A program made the translations under genes and the position numbers. A DNA stretch of 64,000 nt from Patagioenas fasciata (Eukaryota; Chordata; Aves; Columbiformes; Columbidae). The notes beneath the pieces were generated by a model. It saw only the letters and a list, made by a program, of their open reading frames with translations, was not told where the DNA came from and made no database searches. Shown in pieces: positions 12,540 to 23,600 of this stretch (positions within the stretch are counted from its first letter, which is position 1; each line of letters opens with the position of its first letter). Where the stretch lies: contig NC_092521.1 in the NCBI RefSeq assembly GCF_037038585.1, forward strand, positions 108,020,105-108,084,104, read 5' to 3'.

Positions 12540-13499
12540 CAAGACCTGGCTCCTCATCTCACAGGCTGATCACACCACCCAGGAGATGCCCAAGCCCTGT
12601 CCTCCCTCAACCTGGAGCCATCTCAGGGGCTTCTGAGAGCAACCAACTGCCCCCAGCTTTATCTGTCTTTGGGGCAAGAAGACTTCCCATACCTGGCAGG
12701 ATAATAGTGGCTGCTCCAGCTGGAATGCTTGGTACCATCTCTGCATCCTACTTCTTATAGCTGCTGCCCCTGGCTCTGCAGAGGATGAGGACACTGAGCT
12801 CTGCAGTGCTCCTCAAGGAGGCATTGCCTTGCTCTTGCCACTGCTCTCCAGCTGAAAAAGATTTCTGTCCCTCAGATGAGGTTTGAAGTTGGCCCTTGCT
12901 GAGGAACTGACCTTGCAGCAGAGAATCTCCAGCAGCCTTGTCCAGCCTCCTGTGGTCTTCATTCTCAGCCCCCACCAAGTGACTCCACTGGCTCCTCAAG
13001 GACTTCTTCTCAGATGTCTTCAGGCTGTCCCCAGGCCAGCTCTGTCAGCAGACACAGGAGGATGGTCCCTCTTATCCTGTGCCGGGGCATTGTGACTGCT
13101 GCGTTGCCGGGTGGTGGCACTGTGACATGGGGGTGACAGGGCCTCCCCCACACAGCCTTGCCCACTGCTGCTCCACCCACCATGCTTCAGAGTTAGGCCT
13201 TTGGGGTGCTGGTCCTGAGGCGGCCCCTGTGCCCAGGAGGCCCCAGGGGCTGTCCCTGTTCTTGGTGGCCAGGCACTGGGCACAGCTGCTGGGCAGCCCT
13301 GTACATTAGGCCAGTGCAAAGAAGGGCACTTATACCATAGACATTCTTTTGGCTGTGGGTATGCCAGAGGTGAAAGAAAGGCTTTTGGTTCCTTCTGCAT
13401 GAAGTCTGCAGAGACATAGAGTGCATGCAGGATTTCCTCACCGGTTCTTACCCACACACCAAGGGACACCTGCTACTAGCCTGCCCATGGGGAGCTTGT
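12540..13499. other. GC-richer non-coding block
   Basis: Composition is clearly more GC-rich than the flanks, with several chance open frames on both strands. None has a domain, plausible exon borders or codon bias that I recognise. Together with the repeat copies on either side it may be one decayed mobile element. Confidence 0.4.
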
Positions 13500-13690
13500 G
13501 ATCTTGGAAAGAGGACCTGACATGAGGAAACATATATTCACTGAGAAGATGGTCAAACCCTGGAAGAGGCTTTCTGGAGAGCTGGTGGATGCTGCATGAT
13601 GGTCAAAGTTTAAGAGGCACTTGGACATGCCCTTAATGCCATGCTTGAACTTCTGATAAGACTTGAAGTGGTCAGGCAGTTGGACTTGAT
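13500..13690 (+). mobile_element. CR1-like 3' region, diverged
   Basis: The sequence follows the order of a CR1 3' end: GAAACATATATTCACTGAG, GGTCAAACCCTGGAAGAGGC, GGAGAGCTGGTGGATGC, TTTAAGAGGCACTTGGACA, CAGTTGGACTTGATGG. It is well diverged from the other CR1 copies here and lacks the final octamers. An old CR1 subfamily is the simplest reading. Confidence 0.5.
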
Positions 13691-13965
13691 GGCGGATGTA
13701 AATTCTTATCAATTTTTTTTCTCTTCTGTGCTCACCATGACTCAAATAGCTATGAGGCTGTTATTTGCCTGAAATGCCAGGGATTTTTCAGCTCCAAAAC
13801 TACTTTTAAGGACACATATCAGAGCAGTTTCAAGTGGAAACAGGTTCTGGTGTTCTTTTTTCTGAACCTGTTTCAGAGCCAAGCTCTCACACCATGCACA
13901 AATGCGGCCAGGAGCTGGCTTCACTTTAGCTTGAAAAATCATCCCTTGCAGTCCAGCACATGAAA

Positions 13966-14190
13966 GCAGCAACAGGCATACAGGCCAAGCTGACCATTTC
14001 CTGAAGAGGGAGAACTTGAAGAATGAGCCCAGGGAAGAGCAGAGTTCACTCCTGCTACAAACTTGCACTGGGTAAGAGAGCCAGAGAGCACCAGGGCATG
14101 AGCAGAGCCTTGGAGGTACAAGAGCAGCAGGTAAGAGTGGAGCTGAAAGGGCCCAGAGGAGCCCTGACAAGGGGCTGCGCTCAATGCTTC
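13966..14190 (+). repeat. GC-richer dispersed repeat, copy B
   Basis: Second copy of the segment at 11985-12210, same orientation, about 2 kb downstream, with matching blocks around GAGCCCAGGGAA, GTAAGAGAG, AAGAGTGGAGCTGAAAGG and GAGGAGCCCTGACAAG. Family unknown. Confidence 0.55.
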
Positions 14191-14214
14191 TCCTTCTAAA
14201 CCACCTCAGTGGTA

Positions 14215-14502
14215 GTGAAAAGATTTGACTTCATAGCAAGCCCGCCTGTTTATTAGACCTTCAGAAAGGCAGAGTATGGCGATTGTGGTGCTACAGATGC
14301 AGCAAGTAAGGGTACAACTGAAGCATTTGAGTCAGATAACATCTGCTTTTTTGGTACAAGATGCCTAATTTAACCAACCGCAAATTGCTGGGTTTGAATG
14401 ACAGCTGTTTTGCTGCATGGTGAAGGGCTTCTGTTTGAATTCAGGTATCATCTGTGTGTCCTTCTCGCCCAACAAAACTTTTCTGGTGCTACACTTTTTA
14501 CC
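14215..14502 (+). repeat. unnamed dispersed repeat, copy 1
   Basis: About 288 bp that reappears at 25384-25672 inside PDIA4 intron 1 with high identity. Shared blocks include TTCAGAAAGGCAGAG, GCAAGTAAGGGTACAAC, CAGATAACATCTGCT, TTGCTGGGTTTGAATGACAG and CTTCTGTTTGAATTCAGGTA. The two copies lie in the same orientation, 11 kb apart. There is no CR1 tail or clear terminal inverted repeat, so the class is unresolved. Confidence 0.75.
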
Positions 14503-14977
14503 AAGGCCTGTGTATGGGAATATATCAGAAGACTGGTGAGGAGGTTAGTTAAATGTAAATACGCTCAAGTGACTTGCAGCTGTCTGTAGAAAAAACACAT
14601 ACATCACAGTAATTGTTTTACTGACCTTGTATGCTTGATGACTAGAAGCTATGTGTTAGATAACATAGACCTGTGAGAAACTCTAGACAACTTATCACTA
14701 TGTCCGAGATTCCCGCTTTGTTGTGAGAAAGAGAGGGAGGCTGCGCCTGCCTGAAGCCTTGAAATACAGGTGACCTCAGCAGGCCCAGTGATCTTAAGAG
14801 GGCTGAAGTACTGCAGTGCCTGTGTTCCCGCTTGTGTGACCTCTGCATGGGAGCTTAGGTGCTACTTCGGACATCCCCCAATAGAAGTAACTAAAATAAA
14901 ACTTTCTATCTGCAATGCATTCATGACCTCTGGCTCTTCTTGCAACATGCCTGCGTTGGTTCACACAGCCTGTTGTG

Positions 14978-15250
14978 ACAAGAGAATGGGTAATGGTTTT
15001 AAACTGAAAGAGGGCAGACTTAAATTGGACGTAAGGAAGAAATTTTTTACAATAAAGACGTTGAGCCACTGGAACATGTTGCCCACAGAAGTTGTGGATA
15101 CCCCTTCCCTGGAAGTGTTCAAGGTTAGAATGGATGGAGCTTTGAGCAACTTGGTCTAGTGAAAGATGTCCCTGCCTATGGCAGGGGATTGGACTAGATG
15201 ATCTTTATATGTCACTTCCAACCCAAACCATGCTATGGTTGTGTGATTCT
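14978..15250 (+). mobile_element. CR1 LINE 3' fragment
   Basis: Typical CR1 3' sequence: GGTTTTAAACTGAAAGAGGG, an AAGGAAGAAATTTTTTACAA block, CACTGGAACATGTTGCCCA, GTTGTGGATACCCC, GAGCAACTTGGTCTAGTG, GGACTAGATGATCTTTA, then CACTTCCAACCCAAACCATG, ending near the TGTGATTCT octamer. Confidence 0.9.
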
Positions 15251-15670
15251 ACATGTTAGAAACTGTAATATGTACTGGGTGAGGTCAGCTACAAGAAGTT
15301 AAATAATAGTTGTCATTTTAATTTTTAAATGTTTTTTGAAGCCCTAGATCCAATTCTTTAATGACATCGGTATAATAACTGAAGGTAAACAGTTTACATA
15401 TGCTAATTTTGGAAGTATTTGTATCATTTGCTTCTGAAATGAGGTATGAATATTACCTACCGATATATTCACCTTCTAATTTCAAGATTGTACACCATTC
15501 ATAAGAAGTTTCCACTTCCAGATGAAAAGATCCAGAATTTTATCATGACAGATGCTAAACTTCAGCTGATATGTTCATAAAAATTTATCTGAGCTGAGGA
15601 CATCAAATGATAGTAAGTATGAACTCAATATGGCACAGAGATCCAAGAGCTAAGCAGCAAGTCCCTAAAT

Positions 15671-15812
15671 TTAAAAAAAAAAAAAAAAGAAACACAACCA
15701 CAAAAAAAATTTAAAAAAACCAACCAAACAAAACAAAACAAAAAAACACACAAAAAAAAAACAAAAACAAAAAACACCACCCCCCCCCAATATCTTTAAA
15801 AAGAAAAAAAAA
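15671..15812 (+). repeat. A-rich/AC-rich low-complexity tract
   Basis: About 140 bp built almost only of A and C: A-runs, CAAAACAAAAC-like units and a C-run at about 15780-15788. It is simple-sequence DNA, and an open frame on its complement is an artefact of Phe/Leu codons. Confidence 0.9.
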
Positions 15813-16769
15813 AATCAGAAGAAAATCTGGAAAAAATAAGTCATCTGGACAGACACTCAAAATCTTTTCAGTAAAACAATACTGCAATATAGGAATCAAT
15901 AGTATTTATATTAGTGTGACTTACAGTGTTTAATTAACTTGCAATAATTTAGCAGTATTGAAGTGAAACATTTCACATCAAACTTTTTGTCATGTCTATA
16001 CAAAGTTTACTGAAAATTAATGGAAGGCATTTTAAAATAAGCATCATAATACATGAACCAACCACTGATCACTGATCAAAAAACAACAGTGAGTTCTACA
16101 AGCGTTTTCTCTCTCTAAATTGTTTCTACATTTGGATTAAATCCAAAACAAGTTTTGAGAGCACCCTCCCAAAACTATTCAGAACTGGGCATATGCTGCA
16201 ATGTCAAGTGTGTACTACCAGCATTTCAGCCATATTTTAGATTGCTAGTGGGTGGCATCAAGAGTGCCATCAGCTCATGACGTATGGAACAAATACTCTA
16301 TTAAAAAAAATCACAGAAAGATAAAGTGGTCTCTCACACAGTCCTACTGAAAATGCTGCCCATCACAGTTCAACATTTTAGTTGACTATCATCATGATGC
16401 TGTGGCTGCACACATCCTATTAAAATGAATTTCCAATTGTCTAAGCGTCATCAACAACTTAGTATAGCATCCAGACACAAAATTCATATTTAAAAAGAGT
16501 AAATTAGTTTGTTGCACCTCTATTCAGACAATATCGCTCAGTATCTACTCAGCATCACTCTGTGATATTAAGAAGTAAAATAAATTAAAGCAGCTACCAT
16601 ATATGTGAGACCATTGTAGTTGCTCAGTACCCTTACAGGTAAGCCACTCGGTATCATCACACTGTGAAAGTCCAAGTAGGTTCAAATCTACTTTTGAGAC
16701 TATAATATAATTTAACAGCAGAAGTTAGACTAATGTAGCTTAGTCTGGCATGCCTTGCAATTTTCATGA
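15813..16769. other. intergenic, no gene recognised
   Basis: AT-rich DNA between the AC-rich tract and the next CR1. Nothing identifiable was found on either strand. Confidence 0.5.
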
Positions 16770-16996
16770 TTTTTATGAACGAACACTGTCTCTTAGAAAC
16801 TTCTTTACTTTGAGGGTGACAAAGCACTGGAACAGGCTGTCCAGAGAGGTTGTGGAGTCTCCTTTTCTGGAAGCATTCAAAACCTGCCTGGACACATTTC
16901 TATGCAGTGTACTCCAGGTAAACCTGCTTTAGCAGGTGAGTTGGACTAGATGATCTCCAGACGTCCCTTCCAACCCCAACCATTCTGTGATTCTTT
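16770..16996 (+). mobile_element. CR1 LINE 3' fragment
   Basis: Diagnostic CR1 blocks occur in order: AAGCACTGGAACAGGCTGTC, CAGAGAGGTTGTGGAGTCTC, CATTCAAAACCTGCCTGGAC, CTGCTTTAGCAGGTGAGTTG, GACTAGATGATCTCCAGA and CCTTCCAACCCCAACCATTC, ending TGTGATTCT. The same subfamily signature (TTTAGCAGGTG) is seen in the CR1 of PDIA4 intron 6. Confidence 0.9.
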
Positions 16997-19810
16997 CTTC
17001 TTTGACAATTACTGCTGACATACTTCTCCTAAGATCAACAACTGTACTGCACAGAATTTGCAGAATGATGTACAGAAGATGACTAGTGTCTGGGCCATCT
17101 TTTGAAGGAGAAAATTACAGTGTGGTACAAAGAGATATTTCTACAGTCCACCACTTACTGGTACTGGAAAACGCTGGTACTATCTGTGAAGACTTTAAGG
17201 TATCCACTGACAACTTAAACCAACAAGAAAGATTCTTGACAAATGTTCCTGAGGAAAAGCATATTTAAGAAGCATGATCATCCACTTGTTCTTGAGGATA
17301 CAAGCCTTCCAATGGTGATACTAACAGCTTATAAGGATATGAAAACACAGTATGGACAGAACGTAGTCCATTTTTAAATAACCAAAGTGTGCCAACACCT
17401 GGGTTTCTCTACAGCATAGCAGATACTACCAGACAGAAATACCTTTTACACAGAAAATGCTCCATGGATGCTCTGTGAGGTCTCATACTTTCAGTGCTTG
17501 TTTCCTCTCTAGTATGTATGCAGCAGAAGTGACTTGTAAGTATAGCCAGTTTCTCACATCAGACATGCTGCAAGGGACCTGTGCCATTCACTTTTCTATA
17601 CATCGAACCTGCAGATGACCCTATACTGATCTGTTCTAGGCTCTGTTCCACCTACCTTCTGCCCAGAGACCCTCCTGGTAAAGAGGAGGATTTTCATGCC
17701 ACCAAATCAAGTTAAGAATGAGTACTTGGCAAAAGGCAGCAGTGCTCTTACCAGTAGTGCTTAGTTCAGAGGATTTTCAGCTTCATATGGTCATCCTCAG
17801 ATGTAAGCAAGCTTTTAGAGAGCAAGAAGGAATCTCTTGGATAAGCTGCACAGCTAGCACACTCCAGTGCCCAGTGTATTTCACAGCTGCACTGAGTTTA
17901 CAGCCCAGCTGGTCTACGGTGTGCTAGTTCTGACTCGTGCTACCCTGTGTTACCCTGAACTAGGAAGACAGGCACAACCCCATTGGTTTGACAACAGACA
18001 AGCCTATAGCCCTTACCAAGGCCCTGTTTGTCTAGTGGGATATGCCTACGATCTGGGCTACCAGTAGGGTTAACTACCCATACAATTAACCTACAATTTA
18101 GCAAATTGCTCAGTCACATTATAAAACCAATCTCAGCTGAGCAGGGATTACAGGGGCTTTCCTCCTGCAGTTCAAGCAAACAAACAAAAAAAACGCCCAA
18201 GGTATTTGTACTATTTGCACTTCCTTTTGACTGTCCAGATGGATGTTCATCTTTGACACCTTCAACTGCCTAGGAAATCTACTGATCTAATTTTTCAACT
18301 TGGCTAACGTGTATAGATATAAACCACAACAATCTTGAAACTTACCCATCACAAAAGAAAATCTATTCAATCCTGTATTTTGCATTCTAACAGACAAAGC
18401 AATATTTGTACCACTTCCCCATTTTATATGCCTGTTCTTCCTGCAAACTTTTTTAACCTGTTTTCCAGTGGCCTAGACAAAGAGAGTCATGAAGTACTGG
18501 GCCTGACAGAACTCCTCTACCTTGACAGGTCACAGTCAGGTGGATAAACTCCAACCTGAGTCAGAATAAAATGGATTACAATAGCCACTATTTCTCTTAT
18601 AAACTCTGATAAGAAAGGCAGTAAATATTACATACATCAACACAATATTAAAATCAAGGGTTATGTAACCCAAACAGTGAATAGGTTCTAAAAAAAACAT
18701 TCCATAGTCTCAAGTTTTCCCATAATCAATCTGATTATGTGCTATCATCATACTACTAAACACCTATGTTAACCAAACTAATAATCAAAACAAGTTATGT
18801 GCCTTTTTTAATACTGATACCAAAACCAGACAGGATCAAGACTGCTTTAAGTTAGTTCAGATCAAGTCTCACAGAAGATCCACTTGATTGTAATGTTATA
18901 TTGATAAGTGGAAAAACTTCTACGTTATCAGCCACTGTATTTTCAAAATAACTTGTTTGACAGCTGAGTTGAGGGAAGGCACTGATTCCCATTCTATAAC
19001 TTTGCAATATAGAATAAGGCAGGTTTTTAATGTCTTTTTTCCAATCTATTTTCTACAAACTGACAAATACCAAATGGCGATCTAGATGCATCAACACTCT
19101 TTCAAAATAACATGTGTTCTCAGCTCCCTAAGTCATGGTTTTTATATTTTAACCTTGCACTTCAAGGTCTTGAAGATATTGGCTTATCACAAGCTACTTT
19201 ACCACTTTGAAGTATGAATATTGTGCACTGAATTTAACAGTGCTTTATGCTCCAAAGCTATCCAAGAGTCAGAAATTTTATTAAAAACAAAATAATTGTT
19301 TCATGAACCTACAAAGAACTGTGATTTGTCCAAGTAGGTGGCCAAACTGGTAATTTGAGCACCACCCCCCCAGTTTTTAGCACTGTCATATTAGATCTCA
19401 GATGTTGGCCAGATAAGCATTGAACAATCATTGATAGAAATTATGCTGATATATCTCTCCAGTTACCATCAGTAAGCGAAACAGATAAGTGCAATTATTG
19501 CCAAAAAAAAAAAAAAAAGAAACCCACAAACAAAACCCACAACAAAACAAACAACAAAACCTAAAAGTGCCATAGCTATGTTGGGAAGGAGAAAGAGGAA
19601 GAATCAACCACCCCAAGGCTGGGTTCTGTCTGTGGGTTTTCTGACTCATAGGAGGCACATACACTTGGAAAAACCTGACTCTGCAAATTACCGCCCTCTT
19701 ACAACCTACATAAACGACTCTGATTTCACCACAGCTTTTTGGAAATACAAGAAATTAAGCACCAAGACATTCAGACAGGCAGCAGTGGGCCCCCTTGCTG
19801 TGCCCAAGGC
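16997..19810. other. intergenic, no gene recognised
   Basis: About 2.8 kb of AT-rich sequence with only short chance open frames. A poly(A) run with a CAAAAC-type tail occurs at 19501-19560 (low complexity). No RNA gene or repeat family was recognised. Confidence 0.5.
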
Positions 19811-19813
19811 CTG

Positions 19814-19839
19814 TTAACGGCTTTGCTTACAGCCGTTAA
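19814..19839. other. perfect 9-bp inverted repeat (hairpin)
   Basis: TTAACGGCT at 19814-19822 is exactly complementary to AGCCGTTAA at 19831-19839, leaving an 8-base loop. Two direct copies of TTAATTACGGTG overlap its right arm. It lies about 700 bp upstream of the PDIA4 start codon. Both arms contain an AACGG/CCGTT core like a MYB site, but function is not shown. Confidence 0.6.
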
Positions 19840-19969
19840 TTACGGTGTTAATTACGGTGTTAAGAGACGGACTTGCCGCGCCTGATCCCCGAGCCTGGCA
19901 AAAGCGCTGAGGGAGGCCGGAAGCGCAACACCACTATCGAACACTTCAGGTAAACCGTAAATAGAAGAT

Positions 19970-20027
19970 ATTTAAATAATAAGTAATTTAAATAATAAGT
20001 AATTTAAATAATAAGTTATTTAAATAC
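19970..20027 (+). repeat. 16-bp AT-only minisatellite, about 3.5 units
   Basis: The unit ATTTAAATAATAAGTA repeats head to tail with one change in the third unit. The tract contains almost no G or C and abuts the GC-rich PDIA4 CpG island at about 20030, a very sharp composition border. Confidence 0.9.
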
Positions 20028-20029
20028 AC

Positions 20030-20539
20030 CTTGGCGGCCTCCGCCACCAGGAACTCCAATCATGGCTGGCCGCGGTTACGGCCCCGCCCCCCTTCCCCGC
20101 CCCCCAAGAGCAGCCCCTCGGCACGTTCCCGTGCGGGAAGAAGCCCCGCCCACCAATAGACGTCGCGCATCCTCACAGGCTACCGCCGCCGGCCCCGCCC
20201 CTCCCCCTCTCCCGTCCTGCCTTCTTCCCGCCCCCTGGCGGCAGCCCGCCAATCCCGAAGGGCGATGTGGCTTCTTGCCCTTGGGGGCCTCCCTCCTGCC
20301 CGGCTGCCGCCCTCTTTCCCAGGGTGGCTGCGCCTGAGCCGCGTGGCAGCCGGCGGTTGGCGGCCCCGGACAGCCAATGGGGGAGCGGCACCTCAGAGCG
20401 GGCGTCTGGTTTTACGCACGGCGGCGCGCACGCCCTCTGTTTCGGCAGGCCGCGCTCGTGCCGTGGGGCGGTAGCCAATCAGGGGGCGCGGCGTGCTGTG
20501 CCGTACGGGCCGGAGAGAAGCGCACTGGGCAGCGGCGGG
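20030..20539 (+). promoter_or_regulatory. PDIA4: PDIA4 CpG-island promoter with CCAAT boxes and ERSE-like site
   Basis: GC-rich, CpG-dense DNA immediately upstream of the PDIA4 start codon. Four forward CCAAT boxes lie at 20153, 20249, 20374 and 20475, and no TATA box is evident. On the minus strand 20342-20360 reads CCAAC-N9-CCACG, one base from the ER-stress response element CCAAT-N9-CCACG bound by NF-Y and ATF6/XBP1. PDIA4 is a known unfolded-protein-response target in vertebrates, so such an element is expected. The transcription start is probably within about 60 bp of the ATG but cannot be fixed from sequence. Confidence 0.7.
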
Positions 20540-20639
20540 ATGAGGCCGAGGGGGCTGTGGGTGCTGCTGCTGTTGGTGGGGCTGGCACAGATCGCCCTCC
20601 TAGCGCGGGGCGCGGCGGCCGAGGAGGACGGTGACGGAG
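20540..20639 (+). CDS. PDIA4: PDIA4 exon 1 (signal peptide)
   Basis: Start codon in good context (G at -3). It encodes residues 1-33 plus one base: MRPRG, then a leucine-rich hydrophobic core ([16 protein letters not shown]), then RGAAA before the acidic mature start, a classic secretory signal. The donor is GTGAGT at 20640. This start is the first ATG in the CpG island in frame with the rest. Confidence 0.93.
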
Positions 20640-23600
20640 GTGAGTGAGGGGGGCCCTGGGGTGAGCGTGGGCAAGGGGCGGGCTGCGTGCGGGTGAGGTG
20701 GGGAGTGGGCTGGCGGCGGCGACCGTGAGGCGCGGGGGTGCTTCGGCCTCCGGTGTGCGAGCTGGTTCCCCTGGAGAGACAATCACAGAATGTTAGGGGT
20801 TGGAAGAGACCTCAAAAGATCATCTAGTCCAATCGCCCTGCCGGAGCAGAAACACCCAGATGAGATTACACAGGAAGGCGTCCAGGTGGGTTTTGAATGT
20901 CTCCAGAGGAGACTCCACAACCTCCCTGGGCAGCCTGTGCCACAGTGTTCTGTTACCCTCACTGTGAAGAAGTTTCTTCTCATATTTAAGTGGAACCTCT
21001 TATGTTTATATCCATTGCCCCTTGTCTTGTCATTGGTTGTCACCGAGAAGAGCCTGGCTCTCGTGACACTCACTCTTTATATAATTAGTTAATGAGGTCG
21101 CCCCTCAGTCTCCTCCAAGCTAAAGAGACCCAGCTCCCTCAGCCTTTCCTCATAAGGGAGATGCTCCCCTCCCTTAATCATCTTCGTGGCTCTGCGCTGG
21201 ACTCTCTCCAGCAGTTTCCTGTCCTTCCTGAACTGAGGGGTCCAGAACTGGACACGAGGCGCTGGTGTCTGGCCCCGGAGCTGGGCGCTGCGGGGAGCCC
21301 GGGCCCTGTGCAGCGCTGGCGGGGCGCGGCTCCCCGCAGGCCGCTGGGCTGAGCCGCGGGAGGCAGAGCGCTGATCCCCCGCCCTGAAGGTGCCGCTCTC
21401 TGGGAAACGCTGCTTGTTAAAGTGCAGCTCGTCTCCTTTGTGCTGCAGATCTGCCTTGCCTCTTATAAACACAGAATTAAAAGCTTATAATTAGCCATGC
21501 TGGTAATTACTGGCTTTTAAATTACCAGCAAATTCGCGATTTCATTATCAGAGGGAGTGCTCTTTTATTTACCCCTTAATTCGGGGGATCAGTGCACTCT
21601 GTGTGTTTCAAACTGATGGTTTATTTTTCCTAGAAGCAAGGCCCTGTGTTGCTAGTTTCTTGGTGTTTCTTCCAGTTGTCTTTGAATTTCGCTGATATGT
21701 GTCTTCTCCTTTACAAAGTTAGGTGAAACAGAGCTGCTCTGATTTATGAAGTTCAGAGCCTGTATGTAGGAGGCAGGCCTTTGAAGGTGCTGCTTTTTTG
21801 CTGACATGTGAATTTTGAGAAATCCTACATATACACTGCCGTATGTTAAGTATTAGAGAGTGTTCAAGGAGGTGGGATTATGGGTGACCTCCTGAACTCC
21901 TGTCTTGCAAATTCTTACTCAGTGAACAGGTACTGAAACTCAACTAAATGTTTTTCTTTCAGGTACCTTATCTGTGTGACCAACTGCATGATCTGTAGGG
22001 ATCAGGGTTTGGTTGTGTTTGTTTTTTTGGTTTTTTTTTAAACAGGATATAGCATCTGCAGTAAGGAGATACCTGTATTTCAGCTTAGAATTAAAGAAAA
22101 CCTTCACACAAAGATTCTGTATTATGCTTGTTTCTCTACTTTTAACTAGAACACTTGGTTTTCATCACTTTGCAGCATGCGGCAAAGCCCAGTACTGATT
22201 TCCTCTACTACCTTCAAATGATGAAATAACACCTGTGATGTTACAATGAAGCCCAGGTCCTGTGGCTGACAGTGGAAGCTCACCTGTCTCATGGGCCACA
22301 CTCTCATCAGTGTTTTTCATGTGTGCTCTTCTTATTATTATATGAGTTCTTGGGATCAAAGATGCACAGTGATAAAAGTATTTCCTCCTGTGTGGAAGTT
22401 GAACACTAATCCATTGCACGATGTAAATAATTTTTCTATTTCTATTGGGTATCTCAAAATGGTGTGTGTATCGTGAACTAGGCTTTACTTTGCCTTTGCT
22501 TTAATAATGCACATAATAAAAGTTTTCCATTTTTGCACTTGAAATGCAGACCTGTTTGAAGTTGAACAAATTTAATTTGCATCAAGCAAGTAACCTTATG
22601 TAAATTCATGTTTAGGACATGAAAAATTAAAATGAAACCAGGGTTGTTTAACTGTATGGTTTTGGAAGTGAAGTTTGACGCAGACAATGAAGCAAATATG
22701 CTCACAGCAAGGTTAGCTTAGGTCATGACCATTATACCCTTTGAATCCTGATGAAGGAAAAGGATTGTGTAGAGCTGAGGTGTCAAACTCATTTTTACCG
22801 GGGGCCACATCAGCCTCGTGGTTGCCTTCAAAGGGCCAGATGTAATTTTAGAACTATAAATGTAGCTATTCCTGCAGGAGTAGGTGTAGAGGATCCACTA
22901 CAAAAAAGACTGAGGAAGACTGCTTTCACAAAAGAAAGCTTTTGAATGCTCTGGCAACAGATTATAAGACTTCCACATTTCTGAAAACTGACTTAATCCA
23001 ATTGAGAAATGGTGAAAGATCAGTGAAGTTACTGTAAGAATTAATTTCAGTTAGAGTAGCTGTCATCCTGAAGAAGGCCTGCCAGCCAGCAGCATGTACC
23101 TGAAGTCTTAAAATAAGTTGTCATCTTCATCATGTTTTTTGACGTGTTTAATAATGTGTTGAAATGCTTTGCTGGAGTCAAAGGGAGTGGTCCATATTTT
23201 ATTGGAGGGCAGGTTTTAGCCACAGCTGTCGCAATTGGTTTGTCCACCTGCTTTGCAAGTGACTTTAAGAAACAAAGACACTTCAGTTTGGGTTCAGCTA
23301 TTTTATTTTCCTGAGCTGTCTTATGCAAATATTTATTAGCTACTTCTGCCATTTCAGGTGTCACAGTTAGACTCATTCTATCTCTGTTCTCTTCAAAGTG
23401 TTGCCATTAATGCAGAGGGAAGTTTTTTGCTCTTAATGAAAAAAGCCCAATTTCTCCTACACTTGGCCAGGTCCTTGAAGCAGGTCTTTCAGTCCCAACA
23501 CTAAAGGGCATGTCAGAGGCAGCTATGATAACCCTAGGTGTCAGTGAAGCTGAAGACTAAAGAGAGTGAGTTTGCACTGTTAATGACAAATTAAATTTTT

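Noticed and set aside
11792-13469. Open frames of 60-149 codons in the GC-richer block
   Set aside because: No recognisable domain, both strands open at once, and parts coincide with duplicated repeat sequence.
15711-15899. Phe/Leu-rich frame on the minus strand
   Set aside because: It is the complement of an A/AC-rich low-complexity tract.
19970-20027. Short tandem units considered as a CRISPR array
   Set aside because: Units are contiguous without spacers, AT-only, and the genome is vertebrate.
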